Shown one piece after another: positions 26,459 to 34,540 of a stretch of 36,743 nt of DNA; position 1 is the stretch's first letter, and the number at the start of each line of letters is the position of its first letter. The notes under the pieces are model-generated. The model was not told where the DNA came from and made no database searches. It saw only the letters and a list, made by a program, of their open reading frames with translations. Source of the stretch: Bacteroidia bacterium 43-41 (GTDB lineage Bacteria > Bacteroidota > Bacteroidia > Bacteroidales > Dysgonomonadaceae); NCBI GenBank assembly GCA_001898165.1, contig MKTD01000075.1, forward strand, positions 1-36,743, given 5' to 3'. The translations under genes were made by a program, and so were the position numbers.

Positions 26459-29020
26459 TCAAAATTCTAAAGTATAATTCAATGAAGGCATAAAGGGAAA
26501 TACGCAAATCCCTTTTAGCACCGTCTTATTTTTCTCGTACCCGATATAAACGTCCGATACATTCTGCCTGTTATAAAGATTGTAAACTGTTAGCCCCAGC
26601 ACGCTTTTTCCTCTTTGATGCTTCACGGAATAGTTGACGCTGACATCCAAACGGTGGATATCCGGGAGTTTGTAGTCATTACGTTCCGAGTAAGTATAAA
26701 AGCGGGAAAACTTACGGAGGTAAGCCACCCCGTCAGGACCATCCCCATACCGGTCACCCCCCAAATAAGAATCACCGGAAGAGAGTTGTCCGTAAGGGTC
26801 GTATTCATCCAGTTTCCCGCCATATATGGCAGTCGTGGAGAGCACACCCCGTCTGCCGGTCTGATAGGTCCATGCTGTCGATACATCCCAATGCGTGTTA
26901 AAACGATGCGACACCACAACATTTATATTATTACGGCGGTCATTTCCTGCATAAAACTCCCGTCCACCGCTTATTTCTTGTCCTATACGGTCATACTTTC
27001 TCAATGACTTGGACCATGTATAACCTATCCATCCGGTAGTATTTCCCTTTTTTTTCTGCAACAGCAACTCCATGCCGTAGGCACGTCCTTTGCCCAGTGC
27101 AATCATCTCCTGCCAGTCGCCCGAAGAGGTCATATAGGAAACGCCTTCACGATAATCCATCACATTATCCATCATTTTGTAATATCCTTCTATCGAAAAA
27201 TTGACTTTCTCCTTTATAGTGTAGTTGTAGCCTAATGCCCATTGGTCTGCTTTCATCAGCGGTACCTTCCGGGTTATGGGCACCCAGATGTCGGAGGGCA
27301 TTATCAAGTTACTACTGCTTAGCAGATGGATACCTTGCGTCATGCGGGCGTAAGAAATTTTGAGCGCCATATCATTTGTCAACAAATAACGTAATGAAGT
27401 CCGGGGTTCGATCGAATGGAATGTTTTTCCTTTTACCGGAAACAATGTATAGCGCAATCCTACATTCATTTTCCACCGTTTCGCCGGCATCCAGTCATCT
27501 TCCACGTAAAGGGCCATAGTCTTCAGGTTTTGCCTCTCTCCTAACAACGTGTCCATCAACTGTTCTGTCTCAAGATACTGATTGTTTTGCCATACCTTTG
27601 TGTATGTCCATTTATAAACATCTACAATAGGCATGAAGTTCTGCAATGATATTTTAGCTCCCCAGCGAAGGTCGTACCGTACTTGTGGTACGTAATGGAA
27701 ATCTACCGTCAAAGCAATATCATCGATGTCGGAATGATATTGGGCATACGAATTTTCATCATACTGCCGCATTAATATCTCCGTAGGGGAGTCTGTGACG
27801 TCATCTTTCCGGTTATGGGTTTCAGATGCTATTTTGAGTCGGTATTTATATTGACTGTAGCTTAAATTCGTATTGGCCGAGAGATGTTCATTCTCCACAT
27901 GTGTCCAGAAGAGGCTCGAAACAATGTTTCCCCACGTGTTATCAGTAGAATTTGCTTTCCAGTTGTCGTAGTTGTATATACGGGTACCATTCGAACTATC
28001 TTCATAAAGTTTGTATTGTTGTCTGCTGTCCGTGGGCGCCGAATTGTATACATCCCTTCCGAGGTAAAAGACAGCGGAGATTTTGTCCTTGACCGAGAAC
28101 TTATGTGTCAGCTTCGCATTGATGTCATAGTAATTCATATACGAGTAGGGACGAAGAGCATCGGGCTTGTCATACACCCTTTCCAGTAAAGGCTGTACGA
28201 TAACGTCAAAATAGGATAAACGCGCCGCCACGTTGAACGAAGTAGTACCCTTATGGATTGGGCCTTCTAAATGTACCCTCGACGATAGCATTCCAAAGCC
28301 CGCAGCCCCGTGATAGTTCTCAAAATCGCCTTCTTTCACGCCGATATCCAACACACAGGAAAGACGTGCACCGTACCGGGCAGGGAAAGCGCCCTTGTAA
28401 AAAATAATGTTTTCTATCATATCTGCATTGAGCGCAGAGACAAAGCCTTTCAGATGCTCGGAATTATAAAGTGTGGAACCGTCTAACGTAATCAGGTTCT
28501 GATCGTAATTTCCGCCCCGTACAAAGATTCCGGCATTGCCGTCGCCGGCCGATTGTACTCCGGGTAAGCGCTGCAATGCCTTCATTACGTCCAACTCGCC
28601 GAACAAGGTAGGCAACGCTTTGACTTGTGCCGCCGTTAATTCCATGGCACTCATCTGCGAATTATTAACTCCGAAATCACGCCTGGCTCCATATACCTGA
28701 ACATCAGGCAACCGGTTGTCCTGAATCATTTCCACAACGAACAACGTATCTCGTTCCGGCGCCAGAAAGCGTGTCTGCGTGGCATATCCCACATAACTGA
28801 AAGTCAACTCCACCGGCTTATGTATCGGAAAACGAAAACTAAAGAATCCTGCCTTATCCGTCGTTTGTCCATATCTGCCGGATTCAGAATAGACATTGGC
28901 ACCCTGCAACGCTGCACCGGATGTGGTATCTTTCATATATCCGCTGACGGTAACTGTTTGTGCACTAAGTTGTAAACTGCACAAAAAGAACAACCCTGTG
29001 GTGAAAACTCCCAGTTTCAT
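26459..29020 (-). CDS. TonB-dependent outer-membrane receptor with CarboxypepD-reg-like domain
   Basis: 853-residue outer-membrane transporter. Signal peptide MKLGVFTTGLFFLCSLQLSA; residues about 22-105 form a carboxypeptidase-regulatory-like domain (VSGYMKDTTSGAALQGANVY); about 108-225 is the plug (LPGVQSAGDGNAGIFVRGGN); the rest is a 22-strand-type barrel ending in LNYTLEF with terminal Phe. It lacks the SusC-type length (about 1000) and its partner is DUF4249 rather than SusD, so it belongs to the non-Sus class. The substrate is unknown; the adjoining CHAP-like protein could suggest peptides. It is fourth in the island operon. Confidence 0.9.
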   Translation of the reverse strand: MKLGVFTTGLFFLCSLQLSAQTVTVSGYMKDTTSGAALQGANVYSESGRYGQTTDKAGFFSFRFPIHKPVELTFSYVGYATQTRFLAPERDTLFVVEMIQDNRLPDVQVYGARRDFGVNNSQMSAMELTAAQVKALPTLFGELDVMKALQRLPGVQSAGDGNAGIFVRGGNYDQNLITLDGSTLYNSEHLKGFVSALNADMIENIIFYKGAFPARYGARLSCVLDIGVKEGDFENYHGAAGFGMLSSRVHLEGPIHKGTTSFNVAARLSYFDVIVQPLLERVYDKPDALRPYSYMNYYDINAKLTHKFSVKDKISAVFYLGRDVYNSAPTDSRQQYKLYEDSSNGTRIYNYDNWKANSTDNTWGNIVSSLFWTHVENEHLSANTNLSYSQYKYRLKIASETHNRKDDVTDSPTEILMRQYDENSYAQYHSDIDDIALTVDFHYVPQVRYDLRWGAKISLQNFMPIVDVYKWTYTKVWQNNQYLETEQLMDTLLGERQNLKTMALYVEDDWMPAKRWKMNVGLRYTLFPVKGKTFHSIEPRTSLRYLLTNDMALKISYARMTQGIHLLSSSNLIMPSDIWVPITRKVPLMKADQWALGYNYTIKEKVNFSIEGYYKMMDNVMDYREGVSYMTSSGDWQEMIALGKGRAYGMELLLQKKKGNTTGWIGYTWSKSLRKYDRIGQEISGGREFYAGNDRRNNINVVVSHRFNTHWDVSTAWTYQTGRRGVLSTTAIYGGKLDEYDPYGQLSSGDSYLGGDRYGDGPDGVAYLRKFSRFYTYSERNDYKLPDIHRLDVSVNYSVKHQRGKSVLGLTVYNLYNRQNVSDVYIGYEKNKTVLKGICVFPFMPSLNYTLEF

Positions 29021-29057
29021 TGTTATTTAGAGTCAGTCCTTACTCCTTATTCCCTTT

Positions 29058-29675
29058 TTAAAACAGTATCTTCACGCCTGCCATACCACAACCTGCACTA
29101 CCCGCGCCAACTTCGGCAAAGAGAGCCAGATGTTGCATGAAATTCCATTCCACACCTATCGGCATTGCTTGCCAGACTATACACTTATCTCTTTCCATAG
29201 TGGCGGAAGATAAATTCATATACTCAGAAGAAACGTCGAAAATATCCATCTTCCCTTTCTCCACCGACATGATCCCTACACCTATGCGTGAGTAAAAAGA
29301 AAATTGTTTCAGGCGAAGCCATGAATACTTACCGGTAACCATCAACGTATGGCATGTATTCTTTATTTCAGCCAACGGTACGGACGATCCCAAAACAACA
29401 TCCCGCTTCACTGTATTGTGAGAGTAAGAAAGTCCTATCGCCAAAGGATCGGAAACGTGGAACAGATAACCCACATTTATTGTCTCTGAAAATCTTTTGT
29501 TGTCAGTGGAATACGGGGCATTCACCATTACATCAACCGGAAGATCCGGCTCTGGAATAGATGCTATCGGCGCAAAACCATAACCAACAAATAGTTCATG
29601 CTTTGAGGCACTCTCTTGAGCATATAGCCCCCCTGCCAAGAGGATAACGAACAATAGAGATAAATAATACTTCAT
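29058..29675 (-). CDS. Small outer-membrane beta-barrel protein
   Basis: 205-residue protein with signal peptide MKYYLSLLFVILLAGGLYAQ and alternating beta-strands (HELFVGYGFAPI, NVGYLFHVSDPLAIGLSYSH, KQFSFYSRIGVGIM, WNFMQHLALFAEVGAGS) typical of an 8-stranded barrel, ending in Phe. The frame remains open up to 29795 but that part overlaps the preceding gene; the ATG at 29673-29675 is chosen for the signal peptide. It sits between the CHAP-like gene (25 bp) and the receptor gene (37 bp). Its function is unknown. Confidence 0.8.
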   Translation of the reverse strand: MKYYLSLLFVILLAGGLYAQESASKHELFVGYGFAPIASIPEPDLPVDVMVNAPYSTDNKRFSETINVGYLFHVSDPLAIGLSYSHNTVKRDVVLGSSVPLAEIKNTCHTLMVTGKYSWLRLKQFSFYSRIGVGIMSVEKGKMDIFDVSSEYMNLSSATMERDKCIVWQAMPIGVEWNFMQHLALFAEVGAGSAGCGMAGVKILF

Positions 29676-29700
29676 AATAACAAAATTGTAGAATATCAAT

Positions 29701-30507
29701 CTATAACTCGACAATAGGTTCAAACCAATAACTTGCCAACATCTCTCCACCGGACAAATGCAAGTTGTAAGATACTTCATAAATTCCGGACGCATTAAAT
29801 GAAATAGTCGCTATTGTTCCTGAGATCGTAACATTCGCTTTAGTTCCTATTACATCCTCACCTTTTCCATCTTCCACAATCCAAGTAGGCAGGACATAAC
29901 TTCCAAAAGGTAAATCACCGGGATATTTCACAGAGTATGTGCTACTAACGCCTACACGGGTTGTTCCGGTCCCATTACTACATTGCAATGATTCATAAAC
30001 AACATCATGCCTACAATAAAATCTCTTATCCATATTTGAATAGGGACCATATCCCGGTGCATGCCGCATTAAAGGAGCCCTACCCCATTTAGATTCATAC
30101 ATCCCTGAAATTGATGAAACGACAGCAGAATGATCCGACTGATAATAAAAAATCTTTTGGGTCTTACTCTCTTCTGTACTTGAATAGTAATCTCTTGACC
30201 AGTATTTACTAATATTATCATTTAGACTGTTAACAGTAGCGTTAAGCCAGCAAGTTTGTCCTCCTTGTGACATATTCCAAGCATAACTATGACAATTATA
30301 AGTCTGGGTAGCGCTTGCCAAATAAGTAGCATTGGGATATGTTGAAGTATAATAAGAATTGGCTTCAGCTATTTCGGCTGCAGACATCTCTGCAAGTATG
30401 ATGGCTTCAATTGTCTTCCCACACTTCGTATATAGTGTAATATAACTATCTGCATAAATATTCATGGATAATAATACCATCCAGAAACTGAATAGATGTG
30501 TCTTCAT
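29701..30507 (-). CDS. Secreted CHAP/NlpC-P60-like protein
   Basis: 268-residue exported protein (signal MKTHLFSFWMVLLSMNIYA). The core reads YNCHSYAWNMSQGG (C72, H73) and later DHSAVVSS (H126) and SKWGRAPLMRH. This Cys...His layout resembles the CTWYAW/GHVAVV pattern of CHAP amidases and other papain-like NlpC/P60 folds, so a cysteine peptidase or amidase is plausible. Residues about 180-268 look like an Ig-type beta-sandwich. It ends 25 bp before the barrel gene and starts 5 bp after the lipoprotein stop. No experimental function is known to me; catalytic activity is inferred from the motif only. Confidence 0.6.
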   Translation of the reverse strand: MKTHLFSFWMVLLSMNIYADSYITLYTKCGKTIEAIILAEMSAAEIAEANSYYTSTYPNATYLASATQTYNCHSYAWNMSQGGQTCWLNATVNSLNDNISKYWSRDYYSSTEESKTQKIFYYQSDHSAVVSSISGMYESKWGRAPLMRHAPGYGPYSNMDKRFYCRHDVVYESLQCSNGTGTTRVGVSSTYSVKYPGDLPFGSYVLPTWIVEDGKGEDVIGTKANVTISGTIATISFNASGIYEVSYNLHLSGGEMLASYWFEPIVEL

Positions 30508-30512
30508 AATTA

Positions 30513-31289
30513 TTACTTATTAATGATTTGTGATACTTTTGTATAATCCTCTAATGTATTCACTTCTCCACCCATTTCTACAAATCGAGACAATAATGAT
30601 TTCTCTTCATTATTTATCTCTTTAGACTTTAATTTTATTTGGGCACCTAACAATAGAGATTTTTTGATCACCTGTAAGCTATATACCTCAGAATTTTGCA
30701 GTTTGTCCTCATATTTTTTATATCTCGCTTTTTCTAACCGGGATATGTTCGGTTCCGCATAAAGTGAAGGAACAAGTCGTGAACTCAAAATCAACTCTAA
30801 ATATCCTATATGCAAAACAGATAATTCATTCTTTGTTGCAGAAAGAGTGATCGCATTTTCTGCAATTTTCCTAACATCTATCCCTTCATAATAAGCAATG
30901 AGCCTGTCAGCAGCATCTTCTCGGTTTTGTAATTCGGCAAAACCATTAAACCCATTTATTATGAACTTTATACCTTCTAACTCATTGTTATAAGCTAGAT
31001 AATTTCCATATAACGGATAATTCATACATGTCTGTATTAAATTATCTGTTGACATACTTTCCAGAATATCCTCCGGTACCTGACAGGCAACTTGCATTTC
31101 TTCAAGACTTTGAAATGTTCTCCACACTACAGGATTAGTTACTGAGTCAAAAGAAAAAAAAGCTTCAGCATTCATCGCTCTTACTTCTACTATTTCTCTT
31201 GTTCTTACATCTTCGGTCACGCAGTTCGTGTTTTCATTACATGCATATAGCAGCAAAAATGAAAGCATCAGAAATAGAATTCTTTTCAT
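30513..31289 (-). CDS. Unrecognised lipoprotein, first gene of the island operon
   Basis: 258-residue predicted lipoprotein (MKRILFLMLSFLLLYAC, Cys17). The mature part is rich in helices and charged residues (SRLEKARYKKYEDKLQNSE) and shows no domain I can name. A promoter box lies 31 bp upstream of its start, and it is followed 5 bp later by the CHAP-like gene. The AT content is visibly higher than in the flanking chromosome. It could guard against, or deliver substrate to, its CHAP-like neighbour; neither can be shown here. Confidence 0.7.
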   Translation of the reverse strand: MKRILFLMLSFLLLYACNENTNCVTEDVRTREIVEVRAMNAEAFFSFDSVTNPVVWRTFQSLEEMQVACQVPEDILESMSTDNLIQTCMNYPLYGNYLAYNNELEGIKFIINGFNGFAELQNREDAADRLIAYYEGIDVRKIAENAITLSATKNELSVLHIGYLELILSSRLVPSLYAEPNISRLEKARYKKYEDKLQNSEVYSLQVIKKSLLLGAQIKLKSKEINNEEKSLLSRFVEMGGEVNTLEDYTKVSQIINK

Positions 31290-31674
31290 AAATATTAAGA
31301 TTAGATAAAATTTGTTTCACAAATATAAAAAAACAAACGCTAAATCGAACTATATTTACATTATTTATATATATTTAATCTAAATAAATGTATTGATATA
31401 TACCTTAATAAGCCTATCATTACATCTATGATGCAATAAGAGGTCACATAATATATATTTTTTGTTAAAGAAAACATTTTGCGTCTGTTCTATCGCGAAA
31501 CTTTATCGTTTGTCGTTATGAAGTCTGCCCGTACTATGGAAGATAAGGTTACGAAACAGAAAATAAGGATAAGGATTCGTCTTCGCATACGCATTGTCTT
31601 TCATTAATTAACAATGAATATTCTCAAAAATCTGATAATCAATGCTCCGGCCGAAACCCTGGATACAGGAATAA
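31290..31674. other. AT-rich gene-free right end of the island
   Basis: Contains the island operon promoter near its left end. On the plus strand, 31518-31607 encodes a possible 29-residue basic peptide ending IRIRIRLRIRIVFH. No terminator or mobility gene is seen. Confidence 0.6.
31320..31327 (-). promoter_or_regulatory. -7 box of the island operon promoter
   Basis: TATATTTG on the minus strand matches TAnnTTTG, 31 bp upstream of the lipoprotein start at 31289, within an AT-rich tract. Confidence 0.55.
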
Positions 31675-31697
31675 ATCGTAAGTAAAAAGAATCATCA
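31675..31697. repeat. Right copy of 23-bp direct repeat bounding the island
   Basis: Identical to 24963-24985. It begins one base past the radical SAM stop codon and keeps the ancestral DUF4130 start codon plus seven codons in the minus orientation. Confidence 0.97.
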
Positions 31698-31698
31698 A

Positions 31699-32961
31699 CT
31701 ACTCTCCCCAATCGATGGAATACTGCAACAACTCCGCCGCTTGTTTTTTCTGTGTCCGGGAAACCTGGCGGCGGACGTATTGAGGCGTGAGTTCGTTTAC
31801 TGTCTGCATCGGCAGTTCGCGGCACACGATAAAGTACTGCGCCCGTTTCATTACCACACCCATTTTCTTCAGTTGCACCGAGTTTAACCGCCCGTATCTT
31901 CGCGAGGCGAGGATCAGTTTTGCCGATTTCACGCCGATTCCCGGTACACGGAGGATCATTTCGTAGGGTGCAGTGTTTACATCAATAGGGAAGAAGGCAG
32001 GATTACGCAGCGCCCAACCCATTTTAGGGTCGATATCCAAGTCAAGGTCGGGATGCGCGTCGTTTACGATTTCATTTGCTTTGAATTCATAAAAGCGCAT
32101 CAGCCAATCGGCCTGATACAGTCGGTTCTCGCGCACCAACGGCGGTTTGGCCAGCGCAGGCAGACGGTTGTCGCCGGTGTTTATGGGGATATAGCCCGAA
32201 TAATAGACCCGTTTGAAAGAGGGCCGCTTGTATAACGCTGATGCCAGCGTGAGGATTTGCTTGTCAGAATCCGGTGTAGCACCAATGATGACCTGCGTAC
32301 TCTGTCCCGCGGGTACAAATTTGGGTGCAGAACGAAATTTCTTCCGGTCTTCCGCGCTTTCCAGCATTCCCTGCTGAATAAAGCGCATGGGAGCAAACAC
32401 GCTCGGGTAATCTTTTTCGGGTGCAAGCAGCTTCAGGTTCTGTTCCGACGGAATTTCGAGGTTCACGCTCATGCGGTCGGCCAGCACCCCTGCTTGTGCA
32501 ATCAGTTCGCTGCTTGCTCCGGGGATAGTTTTCATGTGGATGTACCCGTTAAAGCGGTGCACCTCGCGCAACAGTTTTACAACTCGCACCATCTGCTCCA
32601 TCGTATAATCGGGATTGCGCATTACACCGGAGCTGAGGAAAAGTCCTTCAATGTAGTTCCTCCGGTAAAATTCGATGGTGAGTTCAGCCAGCTCCTCAGC
32701 CGTGAAAGCCGTACGCTTCACGTCGTTACTGCGGCGATTGCTGCAATAGGCGCAATCGTAAATACACTGGTTGGTCAGCAGGATCTTGAACAATGAGATA
32801 CAACGCCCGTCGGGAGTGAAGCTGTGGCAGATGCCCCACCCTGCCGCCGTGCCGATCCCTCCCGGCACATTGTTACGCGAGGTGCCGCTCGATGCGCATG
32901 ACACGTCGTACTTGGCGGCATCGGCAAGGATTTTTAGTTTTTCGAGCGTTTTGTCGTTCAT
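31699..32961 (-). CDS. Radical SAM putative DNA modification/repair protein (TIGR03916 type)
   Basis: 420-residue radical SAM enzyme with cluster cysteines C66, C70 and C73 (NQCIYDCAYCSNRR) and a C-terminal helix-hairpin-helix DNA-binding motif (LRVPGIGVKSAKLILASRR). The family is genetically linked to DUF4130/uracil-DNA-glycosylase-like proteins and presumed to act on DNA; the reaction is unknown. Start at 32959-32961, preceded by CAGGGAAG; the upstream extension to 33081 reads through AT-rich spacer and is rejected. The DUF4130 partner is at 24216-24986 beyond the island. Confidence 0.9.
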   Translation of the reverse strand: MNDKTLEKLKILADAAKYDVSCASSGTSRNNVPGGIGTAAGWGICHSFTPDGRCISLFKILLTNQCIYDCAYCSNRRSNDVKRTAFTAEELAELTIEFYRRNYIEGLFLSSGVMRNPDYTMEQMVRVVKLLREVHRFNGYIHMKTIPGASSELIAQAGVLADRMSVNLEIPSEQNLKLLAPEKDYPSVFAPMRFIQQGMLESAEDRKKFRSAPKFVPAGQSTQVIIGATPDSDKQILTLASALYKRPSFKRVYYSGYIPINTGDNRLPALAKPPLVRENRLYQADWLMRFYEFKANEIVNDAHPDLDLDIDPKMGWALRNPAFFPIDVNTAPYEMILRVPGIGVKSAKLILASRRYGRLNSVQLKKMGVVMKRAQYFIVCRELPMQTVNELTPQYVRRQVSRTQKKQAAELLQYSIDWGE

Positions 32962-33113
32962 CTTCCCTGTTGCATGGTTCGTATTGCGTTTACAAAGAAA
33001 ACAAATAGAAATCAATTCCACGAATTTAAAATCATAAAAATATCTGTCCGGTTGATAATTTTTCAACAATCTGATTTTCAATTATAAAATAATCTTTTCT
33101 AAAAATATTTCCT

Positions 33114-33121
33114 TATTTTTG
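33114..33121 (+). promoter_or_regulatory. -7 box of the DUF6249-sigma operon
   Basis: TATTTTTG matches TAnnTTTG, 67 bp before the ATG at 33189, so a leader of about 60 nt is predicted. Confidence 0.5.
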
Positions 33122-33188
33122 TAACCGAATTTTGTTTCCTGATGTCTTATGAATGTAAACAAATTATTCACTTTAAAAAATTGTAATT

Positions 33189-33584
33189 ATGGAAGAATTA
33201 TGGGTGCCAATTATAGCTATTCTTTGTACGATCGGTTTACCGATAGGTTTTGGGATGTATTTAGGGTTAACCTCCATCAGGGCAGAGCATAAGGAACGAA
33301 TGGATCTTATTCGCCAGGGAATAATTCCTCCCGAGAGAATAAAAAAGAAAGCCAATCCCAACCGGCTTGTATCCCTCAGAAACGGAATTGTGCTTATAGC
33401 GCTTGGAATTGGGATAATTGTAGGATTCTTATGTTCGGAATACCTTACCATCGGGCAGGATAATGAATTTTGGATAATTGGAGCAAGCGTTGTCTTCTTT
33501 CTCGGTTTGGGGTTTTTGGCCTACTTCCTCGTGACGCAAAAAATGCCGTTAGCTCAACAAAAGGAAGAAACCGATCAGGAATAA
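33189..33584 (+). CDS. DUF6249 membrane protein
   Basis: 131-residue inner-membrane protein with a helix at residues 5-27, a cytoplasmic RAEHKERMDLIRQGIIPPER segment typical of DUF6249, and two further helices (RNGIVLIALGIGIIVGFLCS, and FWIIGASVVFFLGLGFLAYF). It starts an operon with an ECF sigma factor 9 bp downstream, an arrangement that suggests a link to envelope sensing. Its function is not established. Confidence 0.8.
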   Translation: MEELWVPIIAILCTIGLPIGFGMYLGLTSIRAEHKERMDLIRQGIIPPERIKKKANPNRLVSLRNGIVLIALGIGIIVGFLCSEYLTIGQDNEFWIIGASVVFFLGLGFLAYFLVTQKMPLAQQKEETDQE

Positions 33585-33593
33585 TCCATTGCG

Positions 33594-34151
33594 ATGAACG
33601 AAAATCAGCGTGTGCAACAGGTGCTTTCGGGCAATACTTCCGCGTTCGCGTACTTTGTCGATACCTATCAGGATATGGCGTTTACTATCGCCCACCGGAT
33701 TTGCGGCAACGTGCAGGATGCGGAAGATGTCGTGCAGGAGAGCTTCGTAAAAGTATATCGTAACCTGCACACATTCAGGAATGAAAGTAAATTTTCGTCG
33801 TGGCTTTATCGTATTGTTTACAACACGGCAATCACACAATCCAGAACAAAATTGTGGTTATACGATCAGGAGAGTTCACTTTCAGACGTTCAGGAGGTAT
33901 CGGATTTCGATACCGAAACACAAATTACGGATTCCGAGAGAACAGAAACAGTGGCTAATGTGTTAAGAAAAATGCCTGCAGGCGAAGCGCTGCTGCTTAC
34001 ATTGTACTATCTGGAAGATAATCCGGTAAAAGAGATTGCGAGAATTACCGGGCTGAACGAATCTAACGTAAAGGTGAAATTATTCAGAGCCCGACAATCA
34101 TTTAAAGAATTATACGCAAGGTTTGAGCCGGCCGTTGCCGACCTATTATAA
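33594..34151 (+). CDS. ECF-type RNA polymerase sigma-70 factor
   Basis: 185-residue extracytoplasmic-function sigma factor. Region 2 spans about residues 15-85 (YFVDTYQDMAFTIAHRICGN, then DAEDVVQESFVKVYRN), and region 4 about 125-175 (LTLYYLEDNPVKEIARITGL, then NESNVKVKLFRARQ). It is placed between a DUF6249 membrane protein and a two-helix membrane protein, which may act as its anti-sigma factor. Regulon unknown. The plain ATG at 33594 is well supported by alignment of the N-terminal region to the family. Confidence 0.93.
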   Translation: MNENQRVQQVLSGNTSAFAYFVDTYQDMAFTIAHRICGNVQDAEDVVQESFVKVYRNLHTFRNESKFSSWLYRIVYNTAITQSRTKLWLYDQESSLSDVQEVSDFDTETQITDSERTETVANVLRKMPAGEALLLTLYYLEDNPVKEIARITGLNESNVKVKLFRARQSFKELYARFEPAVADLL

Positions 34152-34165
34152 AAGCGAAACAGGTT

Positions 34166-34540
34166 ATGAACGAAAAAAACAATATACAACGCGACGATGA
34201 ATTCATCCGGAAAATGATGCAGTCGGCAAAAGATCAAGCTCCTGAAGGCCTGAAATACAGGATTATGCATCAGGTAGAAACCGAAGGTGCGTTCAAGCAT
34301 CAACAGACACCCGTAAAGCTACGCGAGCGTAAAGTGCTGAAAGATTTTATCGGCATTTTCGGGTTGATGTACGCTGTGCTGGCAGCTCTCATCGGTGGTG
34401 CCTACTTGCTGAAGGGTAAAGAGTTTGTTTTATCTTCCGGTTTTCTCTGGACGATTATTCTCGTAGCCTTCGTTTTCAGCCTTTTCTGGCTGATGTCGCG
34501 GGTGGATGAACGGCTAAAAGACAAGAGACTCATTCATTAA
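34166..34540 (+). CDS. Two-helix membrane protein, candidate anti-sigma factor
   Basis: 124 residues: a soluble N-terminal part (MNEKNNIQRDDEFIRKMMQS, then APEGLKYRIMHQVETE) of about 65 residues, followed by two transmembrane helices (IFGLMYAVLAALIGGAYLL, then FLWTIILVAFVFSLFWLM). The gene lies 14 bp after the ECF sigma gene, the normal place for an anti-sigma factor. The zinc-binding HxxxCxxC motif of classical anti-sigma domains is absent. The last 27 bp overlap the convergent ppk2-like gene. Confidence 0.75.
   Translation: MNEKNNIQRDDEFIRKMMQSAKDQAPEGLKYRIMHQVETEGAFKHQQTPVKLRERKVLKDFIGIFGLMYAVLAALIGGAYLLKGKEFVLSSGFLWTIILVAFVFSLFWLMSRVDERLKDKRLIH

Larger units (their letters stand above)
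24987..31674. mobile_element. Putative 6.7-kb genomic island between 23-bp direct repeats
   Basis: This segment separates a radical SAM gene from its customary DUF4130 partner. At its right edge, the sequence after the radical SAM stop reads TAG TTG ATG and then the first seven codons of the DUF4130 gene before diverging; this is the expected ancestral junction. The contents are five minus-strand envelope genes, a small ORF, two 37-bp direct repeats and AT-rich spacers. No integrase, transposase or relaxase gene is visible. A 23-bp duplication is longer than typical insertion-sequence target duplications and more like an att core. Insertion is inferred from the repeat and the split gene pair; the mechanism is unknown. 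Confidence 0.65.

Noticed and set aside
26459-29020. SusC-type polysaccharide transporter
   Set aside because: Shorter than SusC proteins, and its partner is a DUF4249 protein, not a SusD homologue.
24987-31674. Island as a classical insertion sequence or transposon
   Set aside because: No transposase, no clear terminal inverted repeats (only a weak ATTC-TGT-CAG resemblance between inner ends), and the 23-bp duplication is too long for common IS target duplications.
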